Source: Limnephilus marmoratus (lineage: Eukaryota > Arthropoda > Insecta > Trichoptera > Limnephilidae). Taken from it: 64,000 bases of DNA. The notes under the pieces are model-generated. The model was not told the DNA's origin, made no database searches, and was given only the letters and a program-made list of their open reading frames with translations. Below are positions 32,223-44,554 of this stretch, one piece after another (within the stretch, counting starts at the first letter, position 1; every line of letters starts with the position of its first letter). The DNA is taken from the NCBI GenBank assembly GCA_917880885.1, contig OU862933.1, positions 8,665,452 to 8,729,451 on the forward strand, given 5' to 3'. The translations under genes were made by a program, and so were the position numbers.

Positions 32223-33320
32223 TAAAAACTGATTACTATGGGCAAAATCTTACTGGAAGACAACAAATTGTTAGAATAAAATCCTCATTGTCGGAAAAAA
32301 TTTATGCAACAAGTGGAGTTCCACAGGGTTCACACCTTGGCCCAATATTATTTATCTTGTTTATAAATGATCTTACAAAAATATTTCATGATGTATTTAT
32401 CTTACTTTTTGCTGATGACCTCAAAATTTTTAGAATAATTCAAAATATTTACCATTGCAACATTCTTCAAGATAATATCAACAAATTGTTATTTTGGTGT
32501 AATGAAAATAGACTTTACTTAAATATCTCAAAATGTCGTATAGTTAGATTTTCTCGAATAAAAAATCCAGTGATCTTCAATTACAACATTGATAACAATA
32601 CTCTGGAGACACTAACACAAATTAAAGACTTGGGCATCACTTTTCAATCTAATCTTTCATTTGTTAACCACATAACAGAAATCTCTAATAAGGCCTTAAA
32701 AATGTTGGGATTTATAACTAGGCTAACTAGGAATTTTAACAATATTAAGTGTATAAAACTGTTATATTTTGCATATGTTAGAAGTCAACTTGAATACAAT
32801 TCTCCCGTCTGGAACCCATATTACAATATACATGTACAAGCTGTTGAAAGAATACAAAACAAATTCTTACGGTTTCTTAATTTTAAAATGGGTATTCCAG
32901 CAATTATGTTAAACTACAATACTATTTTGAATGATATGAATATGCTCAAATTGTCAGACAGAAGAACTTTCACTGACTTGGTATTTCTGTATAAAATTCT
33001 AAATGATTTAGTTGACAGTCCGATATTGCTCGAATTGATAAGCTTCCGGATTCCAATACGTAATACTAGGAGTCAGGATTTATTTCAGTGCAGTAATTCT
33101 GGAACTAACTACCATATGTATTCCTCTTTGCCCAGAATACTAATGGAGGGAAACAATTATACCAAGTCAGTAGACATCTTCAATTTATCTTTAAACAAAT
33201 ATAAAATATTGTTACGAACGCAGTTCACTTATGTACTATAAATACTGTGTATTTCTTACTATTTCATATGTAAAAGCCTCGAAAAAGGGCGTTAATAAAT
33301 AAATAAATAAATAAATAACT
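32223..33320 (+). mobile_element. LINE J, best-preserved copy (5'-truncated)
   Basis: Coding enters near 32223 (GQNLTGRQQIVRIKSSLS). The frame is open without a break to the stop at 33241, about 335 codons: ATSGVPQGSHLGPILFILF (RT motif), FADDLKIF (catalytic), NKALKMLGFITRL, YVRSQLEYNSPVWNP, RIQNKFLRFLNFKMGIP and a C terminus ending TQFTYVL. The 3' UTR is short and ends TGTAAAAGCCTCGAAAAAGGGCG, then (TAAA)n to 33320. With no stops, this is the youngest LINE J copy here. Endonuclease, ORF1 and the RT fingers are missing. Confidence 0.85.
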
Positions 33321-33486
33321 CATAATGAAAAATATATCCATAATTGCTTATTAATAAAAACGGAAAATTTCTCATAGCATTAACACATTCGGTGCAGAAA
33401 TGTGACTTGAAAATGTATATCACTTTTAAATATTTCTATTTTTGAGATTGATAATTCATGGTGGAATTCCATTATAATATATTACA

Positions 33487-33791
33487 ATAAAACGAATATA
33501 AAACTTTATTCCACTTAATTTTATTCGACCGTAACCGGTTTCACCTCGTCAAAGCCATCTTCACACTGGTACAAATATTTCCTTGTCTACGGTTTATATA
33601 CACAACATTATAGGGGAGGGGGAGAGGGGTGGTCTACAAGGATTTTAATCAATTACAATAATTATATTTGTTGCTAAGTCATTTTTGACTATCGAATTTC
33701 TAAATATTTTGGTAATTCCAGTGAGCTAATTAATTACATTGGGTTTGCAGCTCACTTCAATGATGATTAGGGAAAAACCTTACAAGTAATA
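33487..33791. repeat. Left inverted arm
   Basis: From AATAAAACGAATATAAAAC to ACCTTACAAGTAATA. On its minus strand the outer end reads TGAAGATGGCTTTGACGAGG then GAAACCGG, a CTGANGA/GAAAC-type core; the inner part contains AGGGGAGGGGGAGAGGGG. Mirrors 44555-44860 with few differences. Confidence 0.85.
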
Positions 33792-34044
33792 TGAGTTACT
33801 AATGACCTAATGTTATTTTTTAGTTAAGCAAAGATTCTAAAGATTCTAGTCTATCCAGTTTAATAATAAATTATTTTATTAGAAATTACCCGCTTAACTA
33901 AAAAAATAGAACCTATCTTTGTAATGAATAAGCAATTAGAATCATTTGCTAAGTCGCCGCTTTTGTATCCATTGTAATTTTCATAATAATTTCGAAATTA
34001 AAATAGGTATTTAGTTTAGACCATTTCTACTCCAATGTAAACAT

Positions 34045-34843
34045 TGTTATGGTACGCCCTAAACGACAGAGAATTCGAGTCCCTAAAATCTCCGCGGCAG
34101 TTTCAACAACACCCCGCTCCCCCCTGTTTCCCTGCTTCCTACTTCCTCTCCCCTCTGCACTCCCGCGCACCACCGCGTCCGCACAGTTGAGAATTGCAAG
34201 CCGCCCCGGGCGCACGTTACGACCCGTCGGGTCGAATCACAGTTCGCGGCCGGCTTTTGCCGACCAAATTGAACGCAAATGCACCTGCGATGTTAATTGA
34301 ATAGCCTACGGGTTTAGCGCTGGTATTTCGCCATGCCTGTGTAAACTTCGGTTCTGTCCTAAACTCGGGAGGTGCCCCTGCTGAAGCCGGAAGACGAAGA
34401 TCCCCGAACATCATGTAAGCTGTACAATTGTTTCCTCTTTTGATTGTGTCCTTTAACGATAGACTGTAAACTCCCGCGAAAAGCCATCACTCAGAGAGTT
34501 TCGTTTTCAGAGATCATGAGGTATAAACACGTTAGCTAGGTTTGTGTAGTATGCATTTCTTGTATTGAATTGTACTGTAATGACCGATGTACTGTGTTTT
34601 GAATTTGCAATACATGAATCTATTTAATTCAATCCTGTTGTTAATCTGCCTCGGCAGGAGTATTTCCTAGAGTGTACTTCCCCAGACGCCCGTGGAAGAG
34701 AGAGAATTCTGAAGCATTCGTGCGACCTGCCCCTGGAATAGAGGGTACTTTTGTCTCTGCTGTGAGCTGGCCTGGGACATGTTAGGGCCCCCTTGGCCCC
34801 GGAGAAGGTGTTGGTTTTGAAGCCAGCAAAGAGGGTCATAACA
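34045..34843 (+). mobile_element. Gypsy 5' LTR (799 bp)
   Basis: Starts TGTTATGGTACGCC and ends GGGTCATAACA, giving perfect 6-base LTR inverted termini TGTTAT/ATAACA. Its first 107 bp are identical to the truncated 3' LTR (44448-44554), which points to a recent insertion, though the comparison is short. The end is fixed by the primer site two bases on. Frames such as 34049-34300 inside it are not genes. Confidence 0.85.
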
Positions 34844-34845
34844 AC

Positions 34846-34866
34846 TGTCGCCATAACGTGGGGCTC
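34846..34866 (+). promoter_or_regulatory. Primer-binding site, tRNA-Lys type
   Basis: TGTCGCCATAACGTGGGGCTC, two bases after the LTR. It differs at three or four positions from the complement of a tRNA-Lys 3' end (TGGCGCC...CGTGGGGCTC). Confidence 0.7.
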
Positions 34867-36138
34867 AGAATTTTTTTTCTATCCCGGTCGCTATGCGGAA
34901 TGCAACCTGTCGAAATCCTCCCTGCATAGGAATTGTTTTGTAAACATTAATTATGCCTTGATATTCTGCACCCAGTGAACAGTGAATTCTGTGAAAAAAC
35001 CATAGAAATCTATGTGTAAATTGGATCCATAACACAGATCTGATTGGAACTATGAATTGCGTCGCAGATAAAAAAAAACACGGCCATTTTGGACGCCCGA
35101 AAGCGCCAATACTTTCAACCGCGAACTTGACTGCGCACGCGTCACAAAACAACGGGCGGGCGGCAACAGTCTCGCGCCAAACCAACGGAAAATGTTCACG
35201 CGGTAAATACCTATTCTCTGGTTTGCGCGCGCAAGTGCTTTTGTCTCGCGCCAAAAATTCCAACGGAAAAACCCGTCGGAACGAAATAATTAACTGTTGC
35301 TATGCAGCGTTTATAATCAAACCACCCTTTTATGACTGAACCGGATAGCAACGGAAATGATTATTATAAATTTGATTCTGGAACCCCAGTTATTTTGCGA
35401 ATTCCTTAATCAAAAATTTCGGACTTACGTTTTTTGTTGTTTCTGCACAATATACCAATTGGCCCACTTGTGTCTGTCAAATTAGTACAACTTATATTTC
35501 ACCAAATGGACAAAATAATGACTTTCTTTCCCCATTCTACATTATAGGTACCGCTTTTTTTTCAGCATAAGTGTAAAGTGAATTGTGTTTTTTTTCCTTA
35601 CATAAAGAAAAGTGAAATAATAATAAAGCCAATGATTGGTTCCATGAATAAATAAAATAATTTTAATATGGTTGACGTAACGAATCCCATATTCAGTTAT
35701 TTTCATCCGGAAGTTTGTCTTTATTTGCCAGAAGAGTGCCTTTTGTGAATTTTAGTGCCTTTCTCAGTGCAAAGTGAAGTGAAAAAAATAAAAAAGCCGT
35801 TTTCTAAAGGTCAGTCCTGGCCAAATTTTTTGAAAATAAATATATACTTGTGAATTTCACAGTTTTCTCAAAAGTGGTCAGTGAAACACAGAAACCTTTA
35901 CTACTAAGGTCTTTCCACGCAAAATTTTTTTCTTGTGCCTTCCTTTGACAAAGATTCTGGTGTCATATATACCAAATTGTAGTATGGAATGCAGTTTTCT
36001 ATAACTATTTTAGAAGTGCCAACCAGTGATTACCAAGTGAAAAGTGCCTCACAAAATTAATTTTGCACTTACTAAAGAAAACCCCTGGCAAAATTTTTTT
36101 CACCACCCGGGAAACTCACAATGGAAAACAATTAAGCT
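34867..36138 (+). other. Gypsy leader between primer site and gag
   Basis: About 1.27 kb, long for a leader. Several short upstream frames, none conserved-looking. The 400 bp before gag are rich in AAGTG/AGTGAAA repeats. Confidence 0.55.
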
Positions 36139-37257
36139 ATGGCATCATCCAATTTGGGCATCATTCCCAACGTGCACAACTTATCCAAAACTCACTTACA
36201 AACTGCTTTAAGGGATAGAGGACTCTCGCCATCAAGCAAATCTAAATCTACATTAAAGGCTTATGCACTTTTATTCAACAAAAAGTACATTAAGAGAATA
36301 AACCTCGCCCCCTCAAGCGAAAATAATTCACGCTCGGCTACGCAAGTTTTGGATAATCTTGTTCCTAACAAAGAACCTATGCCGCAAGTAATGATAAAAC
36401 AGGACATCGCACCCACCTTGACACAAGATAAAACTTACGATTTATCCTCTTGGAAAGTCAAATATAATGGCGTCTCCGATGTGCTGGATTTCATTGACCG
36501 TATTGAAGAAACGGCTACAATCAAAAATATCCCATTCGAGATTCTACGAAAAAACTTTATAGAACTCATCTCCCCAGAATTGATACCCTGGCACCGCATT
36601 CAAAAAACTAAATGCAAAGATTGGAATAAACTCAGATCTGCCCTAATCTCTAGCTTCGGAAAAACGGAAGCCCAGCACCGGATCAAATTATCTTTACTAC
36701 CTATTAAACAGCTAGTAAATGAACCTGTGGCAACATTCATAGAAAGGGCTGAATCCATTAACATCAAGCTTTCACATCCTGTTTCGGAAGCTGAACTATT
36801 ACCAGTCATAACTGATGGCCTTTTAAGCAAATACGAGAACATCATCACCTCGCAGAAAATTGCATCCCTGGCCCAGTTAAACGAAGTCTGTCTCCTTCTG
36901 GAATCGTACCAGGATAGGAAGAACATAAAGAATGTGTCAAATAATGTGGTCGTGCCAAGCCGTTCGTCTGGTTTAAAACCAGAATTCGACAACAAAAAAG
37001 TGTGCTCTTTTTGCAAAAAAGTAGGCCATCTGGCCACTACTTGTTTCAAGCAAGCGAGGTTTCTGGAATCCAAGGAACCCCGAACTTTCAAGAGGCATCA
37101 CTCTAAGGATCGCTCTCCTCCAAGCGACGAACTGCGCAACATTTTCAAGAAATCAAGGCACAACATGGAAAGGTTACAAAACCCAAGCGATGTCAGACCT
37201 CAGGTGGATTTCTCCAAGCCCCCACCAAATTTCTACATAAAGAGGCCAAAAAACTAA
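36139..37257 (+). CDS. gag: Gag polyprotein of Gypsy element
   Basis: A 372-residue structural protein of a Ty3/Gypsy retrotransposon; in the family it forms the virus-like particle and packages RNA. The N terminus (about residues 9-45) resembles a SAP/retroviral-like helix-turn-helix (LSKTHLQTALRDRGLS...STLKAYALLF). The middle (about 90-250) has capsid-like character. A CCHC zinc knuckle CSFCKKVGHLATTC lies at residues 289-302. A basic, proline-rich tail follows. The start is the first ATG of the open frame, shortly after an out-of-frame ATG at 36121. The stop TAA at 37255-37257 directly follows a -1 slippery heptamer, and pol is in the -1 frame. The frame is intact. Confidence 0.85.
   Translation: MASSNLGIIPNVHNLSKTHLQTALRDRGLSPSSKSKSTLKAYALLFNKKYIKRINLAPSSENNSRSATQVLDNLVPNKEPMPQVMIKQDIAPTLTQDKTYDLSSWKVKYNGVSDVLDFIDRIEETATIKNIPFEILRKNFIELISPELIPWHRIQKTKCKDWNKLRSALISSFGKTEAQHRIKLSLLPIKQLVNEPVATFIERAESINIKLSHPVSEAELLPVITDGLLSKYENIITSQKIASLAQLNEVCLLLESYQDRKNIKNVSNNVVVPSRSSGLKPEFDNKKVCSFCKKVGHLATTCFKQARFLESKEPRTFKRHHSKDRSPPSDELRNIFKKSRHNMERLQNPSDVRPQVDFSKPPPNFYIKRPKN
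37248..37254 (+). promoter_or_regulatory. -1 ribosomal frameshift heptamer A_AAA_AAC
   Basis: In gag phase the bases are A AAA AAC, immediately before TAA (37255). A -1 slip puts ribosomes into the pol frame (next codon 37254-37256), which is open both before and after this point. A canonical X_XXY_YYZ site. Confidence 0.75.
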
Positions 37258-40200
37258 ATAATAACCTCTCAGGCACCCATTCTGAACCAAGGTCTAAAGA
37301 ATGGACTGATTGGTTAGCACACATTAAGTATTTTAACCAGACCTTAAATGTTTCTTCGGTTTGTTGCAAACAAGCTAAAGATGGGAGACCCTATGCTTTT
37401 TTCTCTGTTAACAATGTGCCCTTTTCCGGATTACTTGATAGTGGCGCATCTGTCAGCTGTCTTGGCAACAATGCTCACCTGCCTTTTGTTAACAGTGATT
37501 TTAGAATTTCGCCCCAATCGACACACCTGACGACTGCGGATAATGTTTCCCAACCGGTCATCGGTGCCCTTGCCCTGCCAATTAATTGTAACAATAAAGT
37601 AGTTACAATCAATTTTCTAATAGTGCCCTCTATATCCCAGAATTTCATCCTTGGCGTTGACTTCTGGAAGGCATTCAATGTTGCTCCCCAAGTATTTAAT
37701 ACTCTTGGCGAAACCTCCACTGCTGCTCAAATTAGTGAGATCCGCACAATAATACCTCACGAAAATTTAAGCACGGACCAGGCTCTTCAACTAAAAGAAA
37801 TGGTCAATAAATTCGAGTCAATATCTTTCGAAAAATGTGGATTAGGTTTGACAAATTTGGTTGAACACCATATCAAAACCAATGGCCTACCCATAAAGCA
37901 ACGTTATTACAACTTAGCCCCCCAAAAACTTAAACTTTTAGAAAACGAACTTGACGAAATGTTAAAAATGGGTGTGGTGGTTCCCAGCAGAAGTGCATGG
38001 ACCAACCCAACTCTTTTGGTTTCTAAAAAAGACGGCTCTGCACGTTTCTGTCTCGACAGTAGACGTTTAAACTCTTGCACGGAAGCTGATGCGTATCCCT
38101 TACCTCACGTTCACGCAACCTTAGACAAGCTGCATAACGCCAAGTTCATCTCTTCTGTCGATCTCAGCAAAGCGTTTTGGCAAATACCCTTGGACGCAGA
38201 ATCGTGCGAAAAAACTGCTTTCGTTGTACCTGGTAGGGGAATGTTCCATTTTAAAAGATTACCCTTTGGTTTAAAAAACAGCCCCGCCGAGTTACAAAGA
38301 CTGATGGACAAACTTTTCGGTCCTGAAGTCGATAACAGCCTGTTTTGTTACCTTGACGACCTCATCATCGTCAGCGATACCTTTGAAAAACACCTATTAA
38401 TGCTGGAAAAAGTTTTTCAACAACTCAAGTTCGCTGGTTTAACCATCAACTTGAAGAAGTCTGAATTCTGTAAGTCCCGTCTACGTTATTTGGGATTCAT
38501 TGTCGACGAAAAAGGTCTATGAACAGACCCCGCTAAGGTGGAAGCAATGGCAAATTTTCCCCGACCCAAAAACGCGAAGGAAGTCAAAGGTTTCCTTGGA
38601 CTTGCAGGTTACTACAGGAGATTCATCAAAGACTTTTCCACTATTGCAGCCCCCTTAAATAAAATTACCGGCATCCGTAAAGGTGTCAGCAATTTCCGAT
38701 GGTCTGTTGAAGCTGAAGAAGCGTTTACAACTTTAAAAAATGCCCTTCAAAAAGCTCCCGTTCTGAATTGCCCGGATTTTGCACTCTCTTTTACCCTCCA
38801 CACGGATGCCTCCAATGTAGGAATCGGTGGAGTCCTTACTCAAGAGTTCCCAGATGGCGAACACCCTGTAGCGTATTTTTCCCGTACATTAAATAAACAC
38901 GAGAAAAACTACGGAATTACCGAAAAAGAGTTATTGGCTGTATTGGATTCTGTTCACCATTTCCGCGGTTACATAGACGGTAGCAAATTTACTGTAGTCA
39001 CAGACCATAGTAGTTTGAAATGGTTGATCTCCTTAAGTAATCCCTCCGGTAGACTCGCTCGTTGGTCCTCCCGTTTGTCTCAATACAATTTTGATGTTGT
39101 TCACCGTAAAGGCGCGGACAATATTGTTCCCGACGCCCTCTCAAGAATTGAACTGGCTTCATTAAATGTTGACACAATTGCCCCCCCTCCATCTACAAAA
39201 GATGAATGGTACTTGAAAATCTTCGAAGGTTGTAAAAATAACCAACAAAAGTTTCCTAATTTTATCATAAAAGAAGGACAACTATACCGTAATTGCAAGG
39301 TACCACTATCCATACTCGAAGATTACTCGTGGAAACTTGTCGTTCCCCTCGAAGGTAGAGAACAAATAATTATTGACAATCATAGTGCTCCCGACTCCAT
39401 ACACCCAGGAAATTTCAAGACGTATAAAAAGATCGCCTTGAAGTATTACTGGCCTGGTCTCTTTAAGCAAATTCGCAATTACATCTCTAAATGTGAAACT
39501 TGTAAAGCTTATAAACATAGCACGGCAGCACCTGCCGGCCTAATGGGTAATCCCAAACGTGCCGACAGACCCCTACAATCATTGTCAATGGACCTCGTCG
39601 GACCTTTTCCTCGAAGTTATGCCGGACACATGCACATACTTAGTGTAGTGGATGTTTTCACTAAATTCTGTTGGATCTTTCCTTTAAAAAGAGCCAACGC
39701 GTCCGCCATCATCAAACTCCTGGAAAAACACATTTTTATACCTTACGGAACACCCAGAACCGTAATAGTTGATAACGGAAAACAATTCATTGCCCAAGAA
39801 TTCAAAGATTTTCTTGCCAAATACGGAATCAAGGATATTTACTATAATACCTTGTATACTCCACAAAATAACACTGTCGAACGTTATAACCAAACAATCA
39901 ACACAGCTCTGGCTATTCTAGTTGATAAAGATCAACGTACTTGGTGTAAAAACCTAGATAAAATTCAGGCTGCTATGAACAACACTGTTAATCTGGCCAC
40001 TGGTTACACACCTTTCTTCTTAAAACACGGTATGGAACAAGTTGTTCACGGTTCTCTACATAGGGACACAAACTTTCCTACGTCAATTGCCACCACAAGC
40101 AACCCTACCGCGGACTATGCCCATCGTCTGGAAGAACTGTCGGCCATCTACAGTGAAGTCACTGATGCTTTGCTCCTGGCTCATCAAAAGAGTGCGGACA

Positions 40201-40475
40201 GATACAACCTACGTAGGAAACATGTCACCTTCAATACAGGAGACATAGTTTGGAGAAAGAACAACACACTTTCCCAAGGAGCCATGTATTTCTCTGCCAA
40301 GCTGGCACCACGTTTCGTGAAGGCCAAAGTTCTAAGAAAGATATCAGATCTAGTGTACTCCTTGTCTGACTCCTCTGGAAAACACATTGGTAATTACCAT
40401 ATTAAGGATATTGTAAAGTCTGGAAGTGAGGAGTCAAGTAAAACTACCCCCACTATCTCAACAAACTTAAAATGA
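37254..40475 (+). pseudogene. pol: Pol polyprotein (protease-RT-RNase H-integrase), one in-frame TGA
   Basis: Enzymatic polyprotein of a Ty3/Gypsy element, made as a Gag-Pol fusion by -1 frameshifting. Order: aspartic protease with GLLDSGASVSCLG (catalytic Asp codon 37437); RT with KDGSARFCLDSRRLN, DLSKAFWQIP, FVVPGRGMFHFKRLPFGLKNSP and catalytic YLDD (38349-38360); RNase H with TDASNVGIGGVL (38802 on), YFSRTLNKHEKNYG and DHSSLKWL; integrase with an HHCC finger (HSAPDSIH, CETC at 39492-39503) and the D,D35E triad (codons 39591, 39771, 39879). A single TGA at 38520-38522 lies between RT and the RNase H connection. Otherwise the frame is open for about 1070 codons. It is a recent null mutation, or conceivably readthrough. 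No chromodomain is recognisable. Confidence 0.85.
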
Positions 40476-43400
40476 TCCAGTGTGTATCACCACAACCTTT
40501 TTGTAAGCACATCAAGTCTTACAATGGCTGGCGTGTAAAGTGTCAATTACATGCCCACCCTTTCGTTGATAAAACGAATATTGTTAAAAAATCATTTTTG
40601 TAAATTTATGTACACTCCACGGTGTAGTTTGCCCCGTTCATGTTCGTGAATTGGCAACCACCGTAATTTTTGTTTCACACGTTTTTTATTTTTATTTTTT
40701 TTTTTTCTCACCTGTTCTAAAATTGATCACTTTAGAGCAGAGACACCCCTCGAGTGACAATGTTTGGGAAGTCATGAACCCAATCATTGCCTCTCAAACC
40801 CTCACACTACGCAACGTTCATACCATGGCACGCTTTGCTATGTAATGCAATATTGTAATTTTCACCATTTTTGTTTGTTGTTTTTTCATCATATCGGAAG
40901 GAATCTCTTCAATTTTTTCTTTTTTATGTTCTGTAAGTACTGGAGCGTCGTTCTAAAGTCGGATTTGGTAAACTCCAAAGAGTTAAATCACGACCCAGGA
41001 CTAGTAAACCATCTTAACATGCTCCATATTTTACTCATCATGGTAAAGATAAGTGGTTACTCACATAATCACATTCCTTGTGTATAGTAGTTTTCAATTT
41101 TTCTCAAATGTTAAAAAATTGATGGCGTCCTACCCGAGCTCTTTGCTAACAAATTGGATTTTGACACGTCCATTTTGAAATCATATGTATATAAATAAAG
41201 GAAAAGCCTTTAAATTGGTCTTTCCATCCTTATACAAATCCTCATGGGCTCGTTTCAACTAAAGTACATAAAACCAAATACTCGGTCTTTTGTTGTTATA
41301 AGAAGTCCTCGATTTGTCCCTCTTCACAACATGTATGTCTTGTATTACATGCTTCAACCTTTACGGAAAAGGTTAATAAAACCTAACGGCAGCCCTGATT
41401 TCCGTACATAAATAACCGCAGTTTAACGTAAATCATCAATGTTTTGTTTGATCATCGTTTTACAAACATAGGCATTCAACTCCTGTTTCGCCATTTAACC
41501 AAGTATTTGCAACCTAAATTGCACATAACCTGGTATGTTGTAACTGCACAAAGGGTATGTAAAACCACAATTGGTCCCTTTTGTTTGTCCCCACTGAAGT
41601 TTGCTACAATAGACAGTATGTAAAACCATATAGGTCTGTCTTTGTTTGTCACATGGTGTAAACAGAAATGTACTCTGTCATCACCCCGCCTTTATAACAT
41701 ACGAAGTAACATTAAAATTGTTTACCTCCTTGTTATTCTATCGTACGCTCCTGGGCTACGGAGTTAGTTAATCTAACGAATCTTTATAAACTGTGTTAAA
41801 ACAAGCATTGTTAACGTTTATTGTGTTGTATTTAAACGTAACCCTGTTACATTATAGGAGAGATCCTTAGAACATCCACCATTATAGGAGGGATCCTTAA
41901 AATACCTGCCGCGATACGAGAAGTTCGTCATAATCACTTTTTCTCATAGCTAAATGTTATTGAGTTGGTCGTGTGACATATTTGTCATGAGTACCACCCG
42001 TTTTGTACATCCTATTTTGGTCGTGTGTCATTTATTTGCCATGAGTACCGCTTTTATGTATAATTGTGTACAACCCCTGTACACGAGACGTGGAGACGTA
42101 ATAACAATACTTACCGTGATTCGTGTGAACGACATAATATCGGCTTTGCCATCTTCTTTAAGATGCATTGTATAAACTCTTTGACTTCTGTCTATAATTG
42201 AGTTATATCTTGTATGTACTTACATATTTTGTACACTATACGTGGAGACGTTAAAACACTTACCATGAGTCGTGCGAACGAAATAATATCAAACCTTTTG
42301 TGTGCGATCTACGAAATGTAGTCCACAACCCTTTGTTGTCATTCAACGCCAATGCCCGTGGACTTCCTGTTTTTTTACTTCTTTGCAAAAAGGAAAGAAG
42401 CCCAGGAATATCTACTATCCCAAAAGGACTAGTTTTCAGCTTCACTGTCAATTATGGGGCATAGTACTGTGGGAGTTAATCGATTGAGCACAAAACCACC
42501 TAACTCGTTGTCTGGAGAACGAATAAGAAAACCCCCAGGTTTGTGAAATTGGAGCAAGGGTCTGTCTTTTCTCACAATCATGTAGAAGTTTTAAAATGAC
42601 CCCTAATCTTTTGCCCAATACACGCGAAAGATTAGCCTCTTTGATATAATGTGTATTCAAATTTCTCCTCATCCTTTTTGATAAATGTAAAGAGTCGGGA
42701 AATCTGCTGGTTGATTATGTTTCATTTTCACATAGAGTTTGAATTGGAAATTAGTCCAGTCTCTAGCAAATTTCGTAACTCGTCTCCCTTCTCCCCTCCT
42801 CCTCCCATTCCCCCATGTTCTCAGACTTATGTTATGAAGTGAAAAATCTGTCGTTGACCATATTTCGCCCTCACTTGGAGTTCGAATAGGTAACTGTCCG
42901 GTTATCTACAGGTTTTCCCCCTCAATCTCTGCATATGTCTCACCATTTTTTTTCTCTTTTCTCAATTCTACGAAACACATTCATGAATGTTGGATATGTA
43001 CGATATGCACTTGGCGTACCGTCTGTCTCCTTTTGACAACCTTTATTCATGAATTGGTTTCCCTTTGCCGTGACTAGTTCACGATTCTTTGTCTCGTTCT
43101 TTGAAATTCTACGAAAATGTTACCATCTCATGTTAACATAGGCCATAGAGGGCCGGTTGTTTTTTAACCAAGACATATTGTCACTAGGCAAACGCCAAGT
43201 CATCCTGGCAAAGGAAAATGTTCATGTAATCACAATTTAGTTAGGAATCTCTCTCTCTTCGTCACTCTCTGGGTCGGTGGTTAAAATTTCGTTTATTTCA
43301 TTATCTGGACACATTTTGTTTCTCTCCAAACCTTTTCTTCATTGGTCCCTAGGCAGGTAAACTTCAAGAATTTTGCTCTAATAATAATTTCTCCCGGATT

Positions 43401-44438
43401 TAAAAAAGAGGCCCAGGCGGATGTCATCACCAACAGCCAAGCTGAGCTTCACTTCCTGACAGCACGCGCTGTGGTTACAAGGTCCCTCCTGCTGCCATTT
43501 TCTACGCATTTGTTCCTGAAAGCACAGACCATACCGCTCATATGTATGTTGTCTTGTCGTGCCACAGCAAGCTGAGTTGTCCCACTATACATTATGACAC
43601 TCTAAACTACCTTTTGGGCACGCTAGCTCCTAGGTTTGTTCTTACTCTTGCTATCAATGCCAACCTTGCCGTCTCTTGCTCTGTCATGCAGTGACGCATA
43701 CATCGTCATGTGTAAACCATCATTACCTTGACCCACCAGTATTCGCTGAATGCGTACCAATACAAGTTATCTTGAGCTACATTATGCTTCAATAACCATT
43801 ATATACGATCCGTGTTTACCATAATAACACTTAGGATTCGTACTGGCATGTCTGCAGACACTGGACGCTTCTCTCCAATGACCTTTGTAACCATAGTCGC
43901 GGCACAGCAACCACAGTCTCCACTTCGCGAACTTCGACGTCTTCGACCAAACCAAGTGTTTTCTAAGGCCTAAGTGTACTCCTGAGTGTTATCTCAAATA
44001 GGTCTGATTACAGTGATAATGTAATCCTTAGAATCTGTGAAACCACGTCCTTTTCTTCGAAATTCTCCGAAACCAAACAAATCCACGCTTCGCAAACTTA
44101 GCTCCCAGACCAATGAAACCTTAGAATCACACTTTTTCTCTTCTCTTGTCAAATGTATTGTCATTCTTTCAATTGCATAACCTTGTGTATTGTTATTTCT
44201 CAATTGCATAACCTTGTATGTTGTTTTACACCATGTACTTTCCCCAAAGTTGTCTTTTCCAAACATTGTATGTACCCCCATCCATTCCCTACAAACATTG
44301 TGACCTAAACTATAGCATAAACTGTATGTTCTAGCTAGGCAATCTCTCAAGCAACGAATCTCTCAAAAACCCCGATGGAAGCATAAGAGGTTTTTTTTTC
44401 CTACAGCTCCATTGCCACGTCGCTTTTTTTCCAAGCGC
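40476..44438 (+). other. ~4-kb non-coding 3' region of the Gypsy element
   Basis: Between the pol stop and the polypurine tract lie nearly 4 kb without a long frame (longest about 118 codons on the minus strand, 43994-44350). An envelope gene would be expected here in some lineages, but I see no signal peptide/TM protein of that size. Internal direct duplications occur near 41860/41890 and 42071/42231. It may be an expanded UTR, a decayed third frame or unrecognised nested insertions. Confidence 0.6.
42071..42292 (+). repeat. Diverged ~160-bp direct duplication
   Basis: GTACACGAGACGTGGAGACG...CGTGTGAACGACATAATATC (42077-42140) recurs as GTACACTATACGTGGAGACG...CGTGCGAACGAAATAATATC (42231-42290). 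Confidence 0.7.
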
Positions 44439-44447
44439 GGGGGGAAG
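44439..44447 (+). promoter_or_regulatory. Polypurine tract
   Basis: GGGGGGAAG directly before the TG of the 3' LTR; plus-strand DNA priming site. Confidence 0.75.
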
Positions 44448-44554
44448 TGTTATGGTACGCCCTAAACGACAGAGAATTCGAGTCCCTAAAATCTCCGCGG
44501 CAGTTTCAACAACACCCCGCTCCCCCCTGTTTCCCTGCTTCCTACTTCCTCTCC
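44448..44554 (+). mobile_element. Truncated 3' LTR (first 107 bp)
   Basis: Identical to 34045-34151 over 107 bp, then switches without any filler to the right inverted arm at 44555. Confidence 0.9.

Noticed and set aside
34624..35263. Open frames within the Gypsy LTR and leader
   Set aside because: They span the LTR end and primer-binding site or the leader, in mixed strands, with no recognisable domain.
43994..44350. 118-codon minus-strand frame in the Gypsy 3' region as an antisense gene or env
   Set aside because: No signal peptide, transmembrane pattern or known motif; wrong strand for env; length is within chance for this stretch.
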